64,000 nt of DNA from a virus, in the IMG/VR virus record IMGVR_UViG_3300042454_000021, positions 1 through 64,000 of that record, one strand, 5' to 3'. Position numbers and translations under genes: made by a program. The stretch's first letter is position 1; each line of letters opens with the position of its first letter. The notes beneath the pieces are model-generated. The model saw only the letters and a program-made list of their open reading frames with translations, made no database searches and was not told the origin of the DNA. Below are positions 54,233-60,895 of this stretch, in pieces.

Positions 54233-54505
54233 ATGGCAATTCAGAGAGATTTAAAAGCATTTGTTCGCTACGATGGTAGTGGAAGGGTTGTTGCAGGCAG
54301 CCTTATTCTGAGAAAGAACAAGCCAAAAGTGGGAAGATGGCAAGAGATTCCAGCATATGAGTGCTGTAATTACATTCCTACAACTACGACTACTACTACA
54401 GCTAGTCCAACAACAACGACTACTTCTACTAGCACGTCTACTTCTACGACTACGTCAACTAGTACATCTACGTCTACAACTACTACAACGACAACTATTG
54501 TATAA
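54233..54505 (+). CDS. Small Thr/Ser-tail protein, paralogue 1
   Basis: A 90-residue protein. The N-terminal 49 residues form a compact module (KAFVRYDGSGRVVAGSLILR, then WQEIPAYECCNYIP) and the remaining 41 are Thr/Ser-rich. It is paralogous to the next gene. The module with its CC pair may be virion-bound, leaving the Thr/Ser tail exposed. No family recognised. Confidence 0.65.
   Translation: MAIQRDLKAFVRYDGSGRVVAGSLILRKNKPKVGRWQEIPAYECCNYIPTTTTTTTASPTTTTTSTSTSTSTTTSTSTSTSTTTTTTTIV
54380..54502 (+). repeat. Thr/Ser-rich C-terminal tract
   Basis: Forty-one codons of Thr and Ser with one Ala-Ser-Pro break, ending Ile-Val. Synonymous codons (ACA, ACT, ACG, TCT, AGC) are mixed. Confidence 0.85.
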
Positions 54506-54507
54506 TC

Positions 54508-54810
54508 ATGGCAAATAGCAATAATCAATTAAAAGCATACGTTCGTTTCGATGGAACAGGACGTATAGTACCAAGCAGCTTAATCTTACAAAGATTCAAG
54601 CCTAAGGATGGTAACTGGCAAGAGATAGATGCAAAAGAATGTTGTAATTTTGTTCCAACAACTACAACAACTACCACTGCAACTCCTACTACTACAACTA
54701 CGTCGTCTTCAACAAGTACGTCAACATCTACTAGTACTTCAACTAGTACAAGTACTTCAACGTCAACGTCTACTAGTACAACTACAACCACTACAACAGC
54801 AGCACCATAA
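54508..54810 (+). CDS. Small Thr/Ser-tail protein, paralogue 2
   Basis: A 100-residue homologue of the preceding protein (KAYVRFDGTGRIVPSSLILQ, WQEIDAKECCNFVP). It has a longer tail of about 50 Thr/Ser residues ending AAP. The two genes are separated by two bases and look like a recent tandem duplication whose tails have drifted in length. Confidence 0.65.
   Translation: MANSNNQLKAYVRFDGTGRIVPSSLILQRFKPKDGNWQEIDAKECCNFVPTTTTTTTATPTTTTTSSSTSTSTSTSTSTSTSTSTSTSTSTTTTTTTAAP
54658..54807 (+). repeat. Thr/Ser-rich C-terminal tract
   Basis: About fifty codons of alternating Ser-Thr and poly-Thr. It is the longest of the four tails and gives out-of-frame Leu/Gln-rich and Val-rich open frames that are artefacts. 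Confidence 0.85.
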
Positions 54811-55223
54811 TGGCTAAATCATTATTTCCACAAGAAATGTTAAGTAAAGCAAGTGATAGCGAGCTCTCGTTAGAGAGCATCGCTGCTAAGCTTACTTATT
54901 TTCATGAGCAATTACATTTGACTCATTGGCAAACAAAAAGTTATGCAGAACATCAAGCCACAGGGGCATTGTACGATTATGTACATGATTTCAAAGATGG
55001 ATTGATTGAGAAGCTTATGGGCTATACAGGTAAAAGACCTGGAGTTTATAAAATAGAACCTCTTACAGATTGTACAGCTGAAAAATGTGTAGCAGATATA
55101 ATGTCATTTGCATCATCATTAAAGATGTATGGAGAAAAGAATGCTTATCATGATGTATGTAACTTAGCTGATGCATTGTCTGGAGAGGCAGCAAAAACTA
55201 AATATCTATTAACCTTGTCTTAA
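54810..55223 (+). CDS. Ferritin/Dps-like phage protein (DUF5856-like)
   Basis: A 137-residue all-helical protein. The stretch LTYFHEQLHLTHWQTKSYAE resembles the first helix of Dps/ferritin-like proteins (His-x-x-His-Trp-Gln), and ATGALYDYVHDFKDGLIEK would be the second helix. Phage members are common next to structural genes and are grouped as DUF5856. An iron-binding or DNA-protecting role is possible; residues for a full ferroxidase site cannot be confirmed. Its start overlaps the previous stop by one base. Confidence 0.65.
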   Translation: MAKSLFPQEMLSKASDSELSLESIAAKLTYFHEQLHLTHWQTKSYAEHQATGALYDYVHDFKDGLIEKLMGYTGKRPGVYKIEPLTDCTAEKCVADIMSFASSLKMYGEKNAYHDVCNLADALSGEAAKTKYLLTLS

Positions 55224-55507
55224 TGCAAGTAGAGAAGAGATTCTTTCCCAAAATAATGGCTGACAATGATGCAATATATTTCTCGCATCTAGAAGGCATT
55301 ATAGATTCAGTTGATGAATTATCTAGTATGGAAGTTGTAAAACATCCTAAGCACTATTCATTCAGGATTGCACCTTCTCTTCCTATGTATACAAACATGT
55401 TAATAGAGGAACTATTTAAGTTCCACAACAGATTCCAGATCAAACTAAATATGAGTAAAAGCATTAAAACAAATGCAGTTATTTCTTTTGAAATTGATTT
55501 GGGATGA
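55223..55507 (+). CDS. Hypothetical protein (94 aa)
   Basis: A soluble protein of mixed alpha/beta composition. It starts by overlapping the upstream stop by one base. No motif, signal peptide or membrane segment is seen. Its C terminus overlaps a promoter-like element for the next gene. Function unknown; it is probably a late gene because of its neighbours. Confidence 0.55.
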   Translation: MQVEKRFFPKIMADNDAIYFSHLEGIIDSVDELSSMEVVKHPKHYSFRIAPSLPMYTNMLIEELFKFHNRFQIKLNMSKSIKTNAVISFEIDLG

Positions 55508-55516
55508 TTATATTTG
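55488..55516 (+). promoter_or_regulatory. Bacteroidota-type promoter at 55.5 kb
   Basis: TTG at 55488-55490 and TATATTTG at 55509-55516 are 18 bases apart. The box ends 22 bases before the ATG at 55539, and the leader contains AAACTAAACCAAAA. It likely drives the row of small genes that follows. Confidence 0.6.
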
Positions 55517-55538
55517 TTCAAACTAAACCAAAAATAAA

Positions 55539-55799
55539 ATGCAAATAGTAAAAGACGATGAGACAGGCGCTTCAGAAGTTCCTGCATACGATCCTTCAAA
55601 GAAATACACTTGGCATCAAGATGCTCAATTCATTCTTTCAGGTAACGAATTTGGAATGCTTTTAAACTCATTACGTGGAATTGTTTCTACGCCAGAGGCT
55701 AGAGTTATATTACGTGCTGCTGATGCAGCTGACGCTATTGAAAGTATAATGGCTAGGGCTGTTGAATCAGGATTAGTTATTGAATATCAAGAACAATAA
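55539..55799 (+). CDS. Hypothetical protein (86 aa)
   Basis: A small acidic protein. The middle (YTWHQDAQFILSGNEFGMLL) and helical C-terminal half (AADAADAIESIMARAVESG) look folded. It is the first gene after the promoter and ends directly at the next start (TAAATG). Similar short proteins are common in phages of Bacteroidota, with no known role. Confidence 0.6.
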   Translation: MQIVKDDETGASEVPAYDPSKKYTWHQDAQFILSGNEFGMLLNSLRGIVSTPEARVILRAADAADAIESIMARAVESGLVIEYQEQ

Positions 55800-56225
55800 A
55801 TGAACATTAAAGAATTCGATATGGGCAAGTACATCTTACTGATTGGTAAGGATGCTACTGACATATTCAATTACTATAAAGTTAAAGAAATGCATGGGCT
55901 AAATCTTAAAGATGCCCAAGCAGAAGAGGTTGATAAGACAAAAGGTAATGGTGTATACATCTATGGATTGACAAACTACGATCCTGCAGATAAAAAGCTA
56001 GTAGCTAAAGCTCCTTATAAACCTTTTCTTTTTTTAAACATGGGCACTTTTAAAAGATATAGTGCTGATGAACAGAAAACAGCTATAATGCATGAAACAA
56101 TGCACATGGCTCTTCTCCTATACAAATGGGATGCTGAGAAAAAATCAGAAGAAATAGTAACAATGGCTGAAGATGAGGCTAATAAAATCATCAAAAAACT
56201 CAAAGGTATTAAAGTTATAAAATAA
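55800..56225 (+). CDS. HEXXH zinc-metalloprotease-like protein
   Basis: A 141-residue protein. MHETMHMALLLY has the HEXXH zinc motif (H98, E99, H102), with acidic residues about 20 residues later (EEIVTMAEDEANK) that could supply a third ligand. The N-terminal part is short and basic. A virion-maturation or anti-host protease is possible, and the same motif type occurs twice in the giant RNA-polymerase protein. It overlaps the next start by one base. Confidence 0.6.
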   Translation: MNIKEFDMGKYILLIGKDATDIFNYYKVKEMHGLNLKDAQAEEVDKTKGNGVYIYGLTNYDPADKKLVAKAPYKPFLFLNMGTFKRYSADEQKTAIMHETMHMALLLYKWDAEKKSEEIVTMAEDEANKIIKKLKGIKVIK

Positions 56226-56422
56226 TGGCAAAGGCAAACAAATCATTAGGTAGTCTTTCAGGACTAAAGGCTTCTAACAAACGTGTAGGACCTGTAGATC
56301 CTAAAGGTGCTTGGACAAAGGTTCAAGAGAAAACTTTAGCAGGAGCTAAAAGTGGTAAACCTTCATTGAAAAAAGATAAAGAACTTGGTGCTACCAAGAT
56401 GGGTGCTAAAAAGAAGAAGTAA
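56225..56422 (+). CDS. Small Lys-rich basic protein
   Basis: A 65-residue protein, about a quarter Lys, ending GAKKKK. It contains Gly-Ser-Lys turns and no hydrophobic core, so it is probably disordered and binds nucleic acid. It is the first of a series of tiny basic proteins to 58901 whose genes abut or overlap. Confidence 0.6.
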   Translation: MAKANKSLGSLSGLKASNKRVGPVDPKGAWTKVQEKTLAGAKSGKPSLKKDKELGATKMGAKKKK

Positions 56423-56658
56423 TGATCTTTGAACCTGTTAACAGAATAGATGTATCTACACCTAAAGGTGATGGAGTCATCTGGCTTGTTACAGAATATG
56501 GTCATGAAACTGATACAATGTATACAGTTATTATTAACGCCACAGGGGAGCTCTGGCAATTTATTCATAGAGATATTAGGGTAAAACCTAATGTAACATT
56601 TAGAAGATATGGCAAAGGCGAAAGACAAGAATTGGATTCAGAAGGCAGTAAATCCTAA
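56422..56658 (+). CDS. Small beta-strand protein (78 aa)
   Basis: A compact protein rich in beta-forming residues (GVIWLVTEYG, YTVIINATGELWQFIHRDIR). It is the only non-basic member of this gene row. It overlaps the next gene by 50 bases in another frame, so one of the two ends may be longer in annotation than in use. No family recognised. Confidence 0.55.
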   Translation: MIFEPVNRIDVSTPKGDGVIWLVTEYGHETDTMYTVIINATGELWQFIHRDIRVKPNVTFRRYGKGERQELDSEGSKS

Positions 56659-56764
56659 ACATAAAGGTTTCTGCACCCCTATGACAAAAGCTACATGCAC
56701 TCCCAAGCGCAAAGCATTAGCTATGACATTTAAGAAAATGGCTGCAAAGCGTAAGGGTAAATAA
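56609..56764 (+). CDS. Small Lys-rich protein with CTPMTKATCTPKRKALA motif
   Basis: A 51-residue protein beginning MAKAKDKNWIQKAVNP. The part KGFCTPMTKATCTPKRKALA, with two Cys-Thr-Pro elements, is a pattern I recall in short basic proteins of many phages, where it has no assigned role. Its ATG is inside the preceding gene. The basic C terminus (KKMAAKRKGK) suggests DNA binding. Confidence 0.65.
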   Translation: MAKAKDKNWIQKAVNPKHKGFCTPMTKATCTPKRKALAMTFKKMAAKRKGK

Positions 56765-56766
56765 CT

Positions 56767-57090
56767 ATGGCTAAGTCATCACTAAAATCTATGGTGAAGT
56801 CTGGTCTTAGAGCTGGATTACGTAACACACAACCTCAGAATGTCACTAGAGGTAATGGTGTTAAGAATCCACAGAAGGCTACAGCTTATGTAGGTAAGGG
56901 TGTCCTTAGAAATGGTGATAGTATACCAGCAATCAAAGGAGCCATAACACCTGTACCTAATGGTCATCTTATAAAGAAAGATGGCACATCATTAAAGAAT
57001 GGTGGTAAGATAAAGTGCTGGACTGGCTATGTGAAGAAAGGTACCAAGAAGAAAGGTGGTAGAACAGTTAATAACTGCGTTAAGAAATAA
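56767..57090 (+). CDS. Basic Gly/Lys-rich protein (107 aa)
   Basis: The N terminus (MAKSSLKSMVKSGLRAGLRN) is a cationic amphipathic helix. The rest has many Gly-Asn-Lys turns and two Cys near the C terminus (KCWTG, NNCVKK). It starts 2 bases after the previous gene and overlaps the next by one base. Probably a minor virion or nucleic-acid-binding protein. Confidence 0.6.
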   Translation: MAKSSLKSMVKSGLRAGLRNTQPQNVTRGNGVKNPQKATAYVGKGVLRNGDSIPAIKGAITPVPNGHLIKKDGTSLKNGGKIKCWTGYVKKGTKKKGGRTVNNCVKK

Positions 57091-57218
57091 TGAGAAAGAC
57101 TACTAAACTAGATGCTTTCAGCAAGGTTAAGAAAGCCATGAAGCCTAAAAAAGAAAAGATGTGGATGGATAAGGTTAAGAAAAATTTATCTAAAGTTCAA
57201 TCTATTAAGAAAAGATAA
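57090..57218 (+). CDS. Tiny Lys-rich protein (42 aa)
   Basis: A short, strongly basic helix-forming peptide (KVKKAMKPKKEKMWMDKVKK). It overlaps one base with each neighbour (taATG junctions), which supports real translation. No family recognised. Confidence 0.6.
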   Translation: MRKTTKLDAFSKVKKAMKPKKEKMWMDKVKKNLSKVQSIKKR

Positions 57219-57478
57219 TGGCAAATAAAGCTATTGTTAAAGCTGGTGGTCAAACTCATAAAGTTTTCAAAAAGAAAACTGATAAGGGTATAGGTGATAA
57301 GGGAGACATCGTTGTAGATCATACAGCTGGAATACCAGCAGGTAAATGGGATAAGATTAATCTCACTGCTAAATCTAGAGCTAAAACTGTTAAACAAGGT
57401 GTTGCTTCAGTTAAGAAGTGGCACAAAGACAATCCTGACTATGGCAAAAAGCGAAGCATGGCAAAGAAAGGAAGGTAA
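57218..57478 (+). CDS. Basic protein (86 aa)
   Basis: The N-terminal half has a beta-like stretch (GDIVVDHTAGIPAGKWDKIN) and the C-terminal half is a basic helix (RAKTVKQGVASVKKWHKDNP). It overlaps the next gene by 38 bases in a different frame. Small proteins with this pattern are found in phages of several hosts without known function. Confidence 0.6.
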   Translation: MANKAIVKAGGQTHKVFKKKTDKGIGDKGDIVVDHTAGIPAGKWDKINLTAKSRAKTVKQGVASVKKWHKDNPDYGKKRSMAKKGR

Positions 57479-57695
57479 GAATCCTTCTGGTGGCCTAAAT
57501 GCAAAAGGTAGGGCTTCCTACAACAGAGCTAACCCAGGTAAACCTGGTCTTAAAGCTCCACAACCTGAAGGTGGTCCTCGCAAGAAATCATTCTGTGCTA
57601 GGATGTCAGGCATGAAAAAGAAACTAACGTCTGCAAAAACTGCAAACGATCCTAATTCTCGTATCAATAAATCTCTACGTAAGTGGAAGTGTTAA
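57441..57695 (+). CDS. DUF6321-like small basic protein
   Basis: An 84-residue protein from the ATG at 57441 (MAKSEAWQRKEGKNPSGGLN); an upstream frame extends to 57399 but this start gives the family-like N terminus. NPSGGLNAKGRASYNR and KKSFCARMSGMKKKL are the two conserved blocks I associate with phage DUF6321. Basic and probably nucleic-acid-binding; exact role unknown. Confidence 0.7.
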   Translation: MAKSEAWQRKEGKNPSGGLNAKGRASYNRANPGKPGLKAPQPEGGPRKKSFCARMSGMKKKLTSAKTANDPNSRINKSLRKWKC

Positions 57696-57696
57696 C

Positions 57697-58152
57697 ATGA
57701 AAAAATTAAAGAAAGCTCAAGTTGGAAGTTTAGTAAAAGGACTATTTAAAGGTGCAATTAAAGGCACTGGAAAAGCTGCAGCTAAAACAGCTCCTAAAGT
57801 ATTAACTTTAGCTGAAAAAGTAGAGGCTAAAAAATTTGCACAAACACCATTAGAAAAGAAAATAGGAAAAGATGCAGATAAAACTTTAAAAAAGTTAAAC
57901 ATTAATAAGTACAATGAAACTCCTCCACCAGCATTCAAATTAACAGCAGAACAAAAAGCTAATAATGATAGAATTCTTAAGAATGCTAACAATAATATGA
58001 AGTCTGGTGGTATGATTAAACGTGCTGATGGTTCTATGTCTAAGCGTGGTTTATGGGACAACATTCGTGCTAACAAAGGCTCAGGTAAGAAACCTACAGC
58101 TGCTATGTTAAAGCAGGAGAAAAAAATTAAAGCTCAAACTAAAAAGAAATAA
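57697..58152 (+). CDS. Basic protein with N-terminal KKAQVG motif
   Basis: A 151-residue Lys/Ala-rich protein. It begins MKKLKKAQVGSLVKGLFKG: the KKAQxG motif followed by an amphipathic helix. A helical Lys/Ala/Gly body contains SGGMIKRADGSMSKRGLW near residue 107. The motif matches two sites in the cargo protein at 8637-11792. It lies one base after the preceding stop. Likely a virion DNA-associated or core protein. Confidence 0.65.
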   Translation: MKKLKKAQVGSLVKGLFKGAIKGTGKAAAKTAPKVLTLAEKVEAKKFAQTPLEKKIGKDADKTLKKLNINKYNETPPPAFKLTAEQKANNDRILKNANNNMKSGGMIKRADGSMSKRGLWDNIRANKGSGKKPTAAMLKQEKKIKAQTKKK

Positions 58153-58154
58153 CA

Positions 58155-58550
58155 ATGAAAACAATGAAAAAAGCACAAGCTGGTGCATCTGTTAAAATTA
58201 AAGTTAAAGCTAAACCATTACCTAAAGCAGGTAAACAAACTCCTGCAGACTTCCTTCCAGGATCTTATGATAAGTTACCACGTACAAAAAGTGGTGGAGC
58301 TAATTATGATGGACCTAAAGCTGGACCTCGTGAGATGAATCCTAAAGGTATGTCTAAAAATGGTAGTATGATGAAAAAAGCTAAAGTTGGTGGAGAATTT
58401 GGTATGTTATCAGTGAAAGCTGGTATCGATAAGAACCCTAATCCTACAGCTGCTGATCGTATTGCAGGTGCTACTAAAGGTAAGGCTAAATCAGGAGCTA
58501 TGATGAAAAAAGGTGGTGCTATGAAAAAATGTAAATATGGCTGTAAATAA
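58155..58550 (+). CDS. Basic protein with KKAQAG motif
   Basis: A 131-residue Lys/Gly/Pro-rich protein beginning MKTMKKAQAGASVKIKVKAK. The middle (GGANYDGPKAGPREMNPKGM) is Gly/Pro-rich, with later MKKAKVGGEFG (a variant of the motif), and a C-terminal MKKGGAMKKCKYGCK tail. It appears to be disordered and cationic, and is part of the same gene row. Confidence 0.65.
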   Translation: MKTMKKAQAGASVKIKVKAKPLPKAGKQTPADFLPGSYDKLPRTKSGGANYDGPKAGPREMNPKGMSKNGSMMKKAKVGGEFGMLSVKAGIDKNPNPTAADRIAGATKGKAKSGAMMKKGGAMKKCKYGCK

Positions 58551-58551
58551 T

Positions 58552-58734
58552 ATGAAAAAGAAAGCTCAATCAGGTGCAGCTGTTTCTAACAAGTTCACCA
58601 TCACTGCAAAACAAGCTCCAGATAAATTAGGTAAAAAACCTTCTAAGGTTGATACTACAAAATCATTTGAGAGTAATAAATTCACTATACCTAAGAAGAC
58701 TATGAAGTCTGGAGGTAAAATGAAAAAGAAATAA
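58552..58734 (+). CDS. Basic protein with KKAQSG motif (60 aa)
   Basis: I start it at the ATG at 58552, one base after the upstream stop (MKKKAQSGAAVSNKFTIT); a start at 58537 is possible. It repeats the N-terminal KKAQxG pattern, then shows two similar segments (SNKFTITAKQ, SNKFTIPKKT) and ends MKSGGKMKKK. Likely made by duplication and drift from its neighbours. Confidence 0.6.
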   Translation: MKKKAQSGAAVSNKFTITAKQAPDKLGKKPSKVDTTKSFESNKFTIPKKTMKSGGKMKKK

Positions 58735-58901
58735 TGATTAAGAAAAAAACAAAGCCTGTGCTTAAAATGCACAAGCCTGCAAAGGCTCCTAAAGTGGCAC
58801 CTCCTAAACCAGTTGATGCTAACTATATGAAGGAGGCTGATACGCCATCACGTCTTAAGAGTAAGATGTGGCCTTTGAAACAAAAAAGACTTTCTAAATA
58901 G
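58734..58901 (+). CDS. Tiny Lys/Pro-rich protein (55 aa)
   Basis: Starts by overlapping the preceding stop by one base (taATG). The composition is Lys/Pro (KPVLKMHKPAKAPK), then YMKEADTPSRLKSKMWPLKQ. It is the last plus-strand gene before the shared terminator. Probably cationic and disordered. Confidence 0.6.
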   Translation: MIKKKTKPVLKMHKPAKAPKVAPPKPVDANYMKEADTPSRLKSKMWPLKQKRLSK

Positions 58902-58943
58902 ATTTTTGTTCGTTTCGATTAAATTTGTGATTTTGGGTTAAGT

Positions 58944-58971
58944 AAAAAGGGAACCATTTGGCTCCCTTTTT
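58944..58971. terminator. Bidirectional terminator between convergent operons
   Basis: AAAAAGGGA (58944-58952) pairs with TCCCTTTTT (58963-58971), with an inner CC/GG pair. On the plus strand the run continues into TCTTTT, and the A-run gives a U-tract on the minus strand, so it can stop both converging transcripts. Confidence 0.85.
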
Positions 58972-58974
58972 CTT

Positions 58975-59511
58975 TTATGGTTGTAGTGAATTATAGGTAG
59001 ATAGCACTTTATTAATGTAATATTTGTTCTTTGCTTTATTATAACAGTTTTCAGCAAATATACCATCTGCATCTCTTCTACTTAAAACAAATCTTTCATT
59101 ACCTACTAATGATGTATGTAAAATAAAGTTATGACTATCTACATAGCTTAATTTAACTATGTTTCCATACAATCTATGTACACCACTGGTCCATACTTGA
59201 TCAAATGATATAAAGTCATTATCTAAATCTTTGATATTATCCCATAAGTCTGGATGCATAGTTGTATCATCATCATTAAAGTATATCCAACCTTCTGTTA
59301 CTAGATCGATTGCTAAGTTTCTTTGTGCATTTCCACACACGCTGTTTATATCTTTAATGCAATAAGCTTCACATTCTGGGATGTTTTCTGGAATAGTCTC
59401 TGAATCAAAAACAACAATCCACCTGTAGTTATCTTTAGGGATATTGATGCTTTTTGAAACAGCATCTAAAAACTCTGGTCTACTACAAGGGGTGATAATA
59501 TTTAAGAACAT
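58975..59511 (-). CDS. GT-A family glycosyltransferase (small)
   Basis: A 178-residue protein. MFLNIITPCSRPEFLDAVSK is the start of a GT2-like fold, and WIYFNDDDTTMHPDLW (about residues 76-91) provides the DxD-type metal motif. It is shorter than most GT2 enzymes but seems complete through the FILHTSLVGNERF region. It overlaps the methyltransferase gene by 10 bases and is the last gene of its operon. Confidence 0.75.
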   Translation of the reverse strand: MFLNIITPCSRPEFLDAVSKSINIPKDNYRWIVVFDSETIPENIPECEAYCIKDINSVCGNAQRNLAIDLVTEGWIYFNDDDTTMHPDLWDNIKDLDNDFISFDQVWTSGVHRLYGNIVKLSYVDSHNFILHTSLVGNERFVLSRRDADGIFAENCYNKAKNKYYINKVLSTYNSLQP

Positions 59512-60155
59512 TCTTTATCATTTCTATGTAACACCAATAACTTATCATTATCCCATCCTGGAGAAAACTTTAACTCATGATCAGCCATAATAAATGTAGC
59601 TGATGAGAAGTATTCTTTAATACCATCTATAGCTTCTATATATCTATTCTCATCTTCCTTAAGGAAAATGTCTTCGATAACAATTATACCTCCTGGTTTA
59701 ACACACTTATATGCTACGTTTAGAAATCTAATCTGATCCTCAAATACATGTGTAGAGTCTTCTATGATTATATCAAAGAAATCATTCTTGTTAAATACGC
59801 TCTTAATAGATTCTTCATTGGTAACATCTATATGAATGTATGTAGCATTTCTCAGATTATCACGTATTCCTTTTTGCAATTTATCATCATGATATTCATA
59901 TCCAAATAAAGCTGCATTAGGAAAGTATTCTCTCCAACATAACATTGAATGGTTGTCCAATATTCCCACTTCACCTATTGTAATTTCCTTATAACGAAGT
60001 TGCGAGAACAATAGGTTATATATAGATGTATAAGCATGTCTATGCAAATGAGATTCATTGTGATAAGGACACTTATCTGTAGGATACTTAACAGCAAGTT
60101 TACACAAATCTGTATTAGCATGTGTAGAGTCAATACTTATTCTATTTATTTGCAT
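59502..60155 (-). CDS. SAM-dependent methyltransferase (217 aa)
   Basis: A class I methyltransferase. ITIGEVGILDNHSMLCWREY is motif I of the type seen in macrocin/cephamycin-like O-methyltransferases. YHDDKLQ follows, FFDIIIEDSTHVFEDQI is the acidic post-motif II, and VKPGGIIVIEDIFL is motif III. Relatives methylate sugars. It sits between two glycosyltransferases with overlaps on both sides, supporting a glycan substrate. Confidence 0.8.
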   Translation of the reverse strand: MQINRISIDSTHANTDLCKLAVKYPTDKCPYHNESHLHRHAYTSIYNLLFSQLRYKEITIGEVGILDNHSMLCWREYFPNAALFGYEYHDDKLQKGIRDNLRNATYIHIDVTNEESIKSVFNKNDFFDIIIEDSTHVFEDQIRFLNVAYKCVKPGGIIVIEDIFLKEDENRYIEAIDGIKEYFSSATFIMADHELKFSPGWDNDKLLVLHRNDKECS

Positions 60156-60894
60156 TGATGAAATCTTTTAACATTTGATTATAATCTTTATCCCAATGAG
60201 GATTAAGTGTGACTTCGCCTACAGGAACATTTCCTTTGCGTCTTTCTCTTTCTATATGAGCACTATGTCTTTGTATAGCGTTGAGTTTTCCAGAATGATC
60301 TGTACCCTCACCACTCATATGATATCCTCTACCACCCCACATATAGAACCAACTAGCTTCTTCTTTAGGTGGCTTAGCAAACAGCCTTCCCCCATAAGCA
60401 TTGATGTTTTCAATAAAAGTCATATCATATCCAGCATTCTCAAGAGGATGCCCTCCTATAGCTTTCCAAGCTGACTTTCTAAAAACAATACCAGAGTTAC
60501 CTATCCAACCAACTTGTTCAATACCTGTAATGTGACATAGTACACCTACTTCCCAATGAATAATGTTTACATCATTAGTCATGTATTTAACTACATTCTG
60601 TAAATGATTTGGTAGGGCTACATCATCATCATCCCATTGACATATAATTTCTCCTTGACACATCTCTGTTGCATAGTTTTCTTTTTCTCCTATGGTATCA
60701 AAAGTTTTGTCTAGGTTAACTATCTTAACTTGTGGATGATCAAATACAAGAGTTTGTAAAGGATAATCATTAACTATGATAAGCTCACACTTGTCAGCAG
60801 GATAGTCCTGCTTGAGGAAAGATTCTACACTCTCCTCAAGCGTGGACACTCTACCATAAGTTATACACTTACATGAAATGAAAGGTAGTTCCAT
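60142..60894 (-). CDS. GT2-family glycosyltransferase
   Basis: A 250-residue GT-A enzyme. FISCKCITYGRVSTLEESVE is the N-terminal nucleotide-binding strand, LIIVNDYP the first acidic site, and CQWDDDDVALPNHLQ the DxD metal site. SGIVFRKSAWKAIGG is the acceptor-loop region typical of GT2. Donor and acceptor are unknown. It overlaps the methyltransferase start by 14 bases, forming a three-gene glycan cassette. Confidence 0.85.
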   Translation of the reverse strand: MELPFISCKCITYGRVSTLEESVESFLKQDYPADKCELIIVNDYPLQTLVFDHPQVKIVNLDKTFDTIGEKENYATEMCQGEIICQWDDDDVALPNHLQNVVKYMTNDVNIIHWEVGVLCHITGIEQVGWIGNSGIVFRKSAWKAIGGHPLENAGYDMTFIENINAYGGRLFAKPPKEEASWFYMWGGRGYHMSGEGTDHSGKLNAIQRHSAHIERERRKGNVPVGEVTLNPHWDKDYNQMLKDFINANK

Positions 60895-60895
60895 A

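Noticed and set aside
51561-54810. Diversity-generating retroelement acting on repeated fibre modules
   Set aside because: No reverse transcriptase or template/variable repeat pair is visible; the repeats are explained by module duplication.
57399-57440. Longer N terminus for the DUF6321-like protein
   Set aside because: The extra 14 residues overlap the upstream gene and lack family likeness; the ATG at 57441 gives the expected start.
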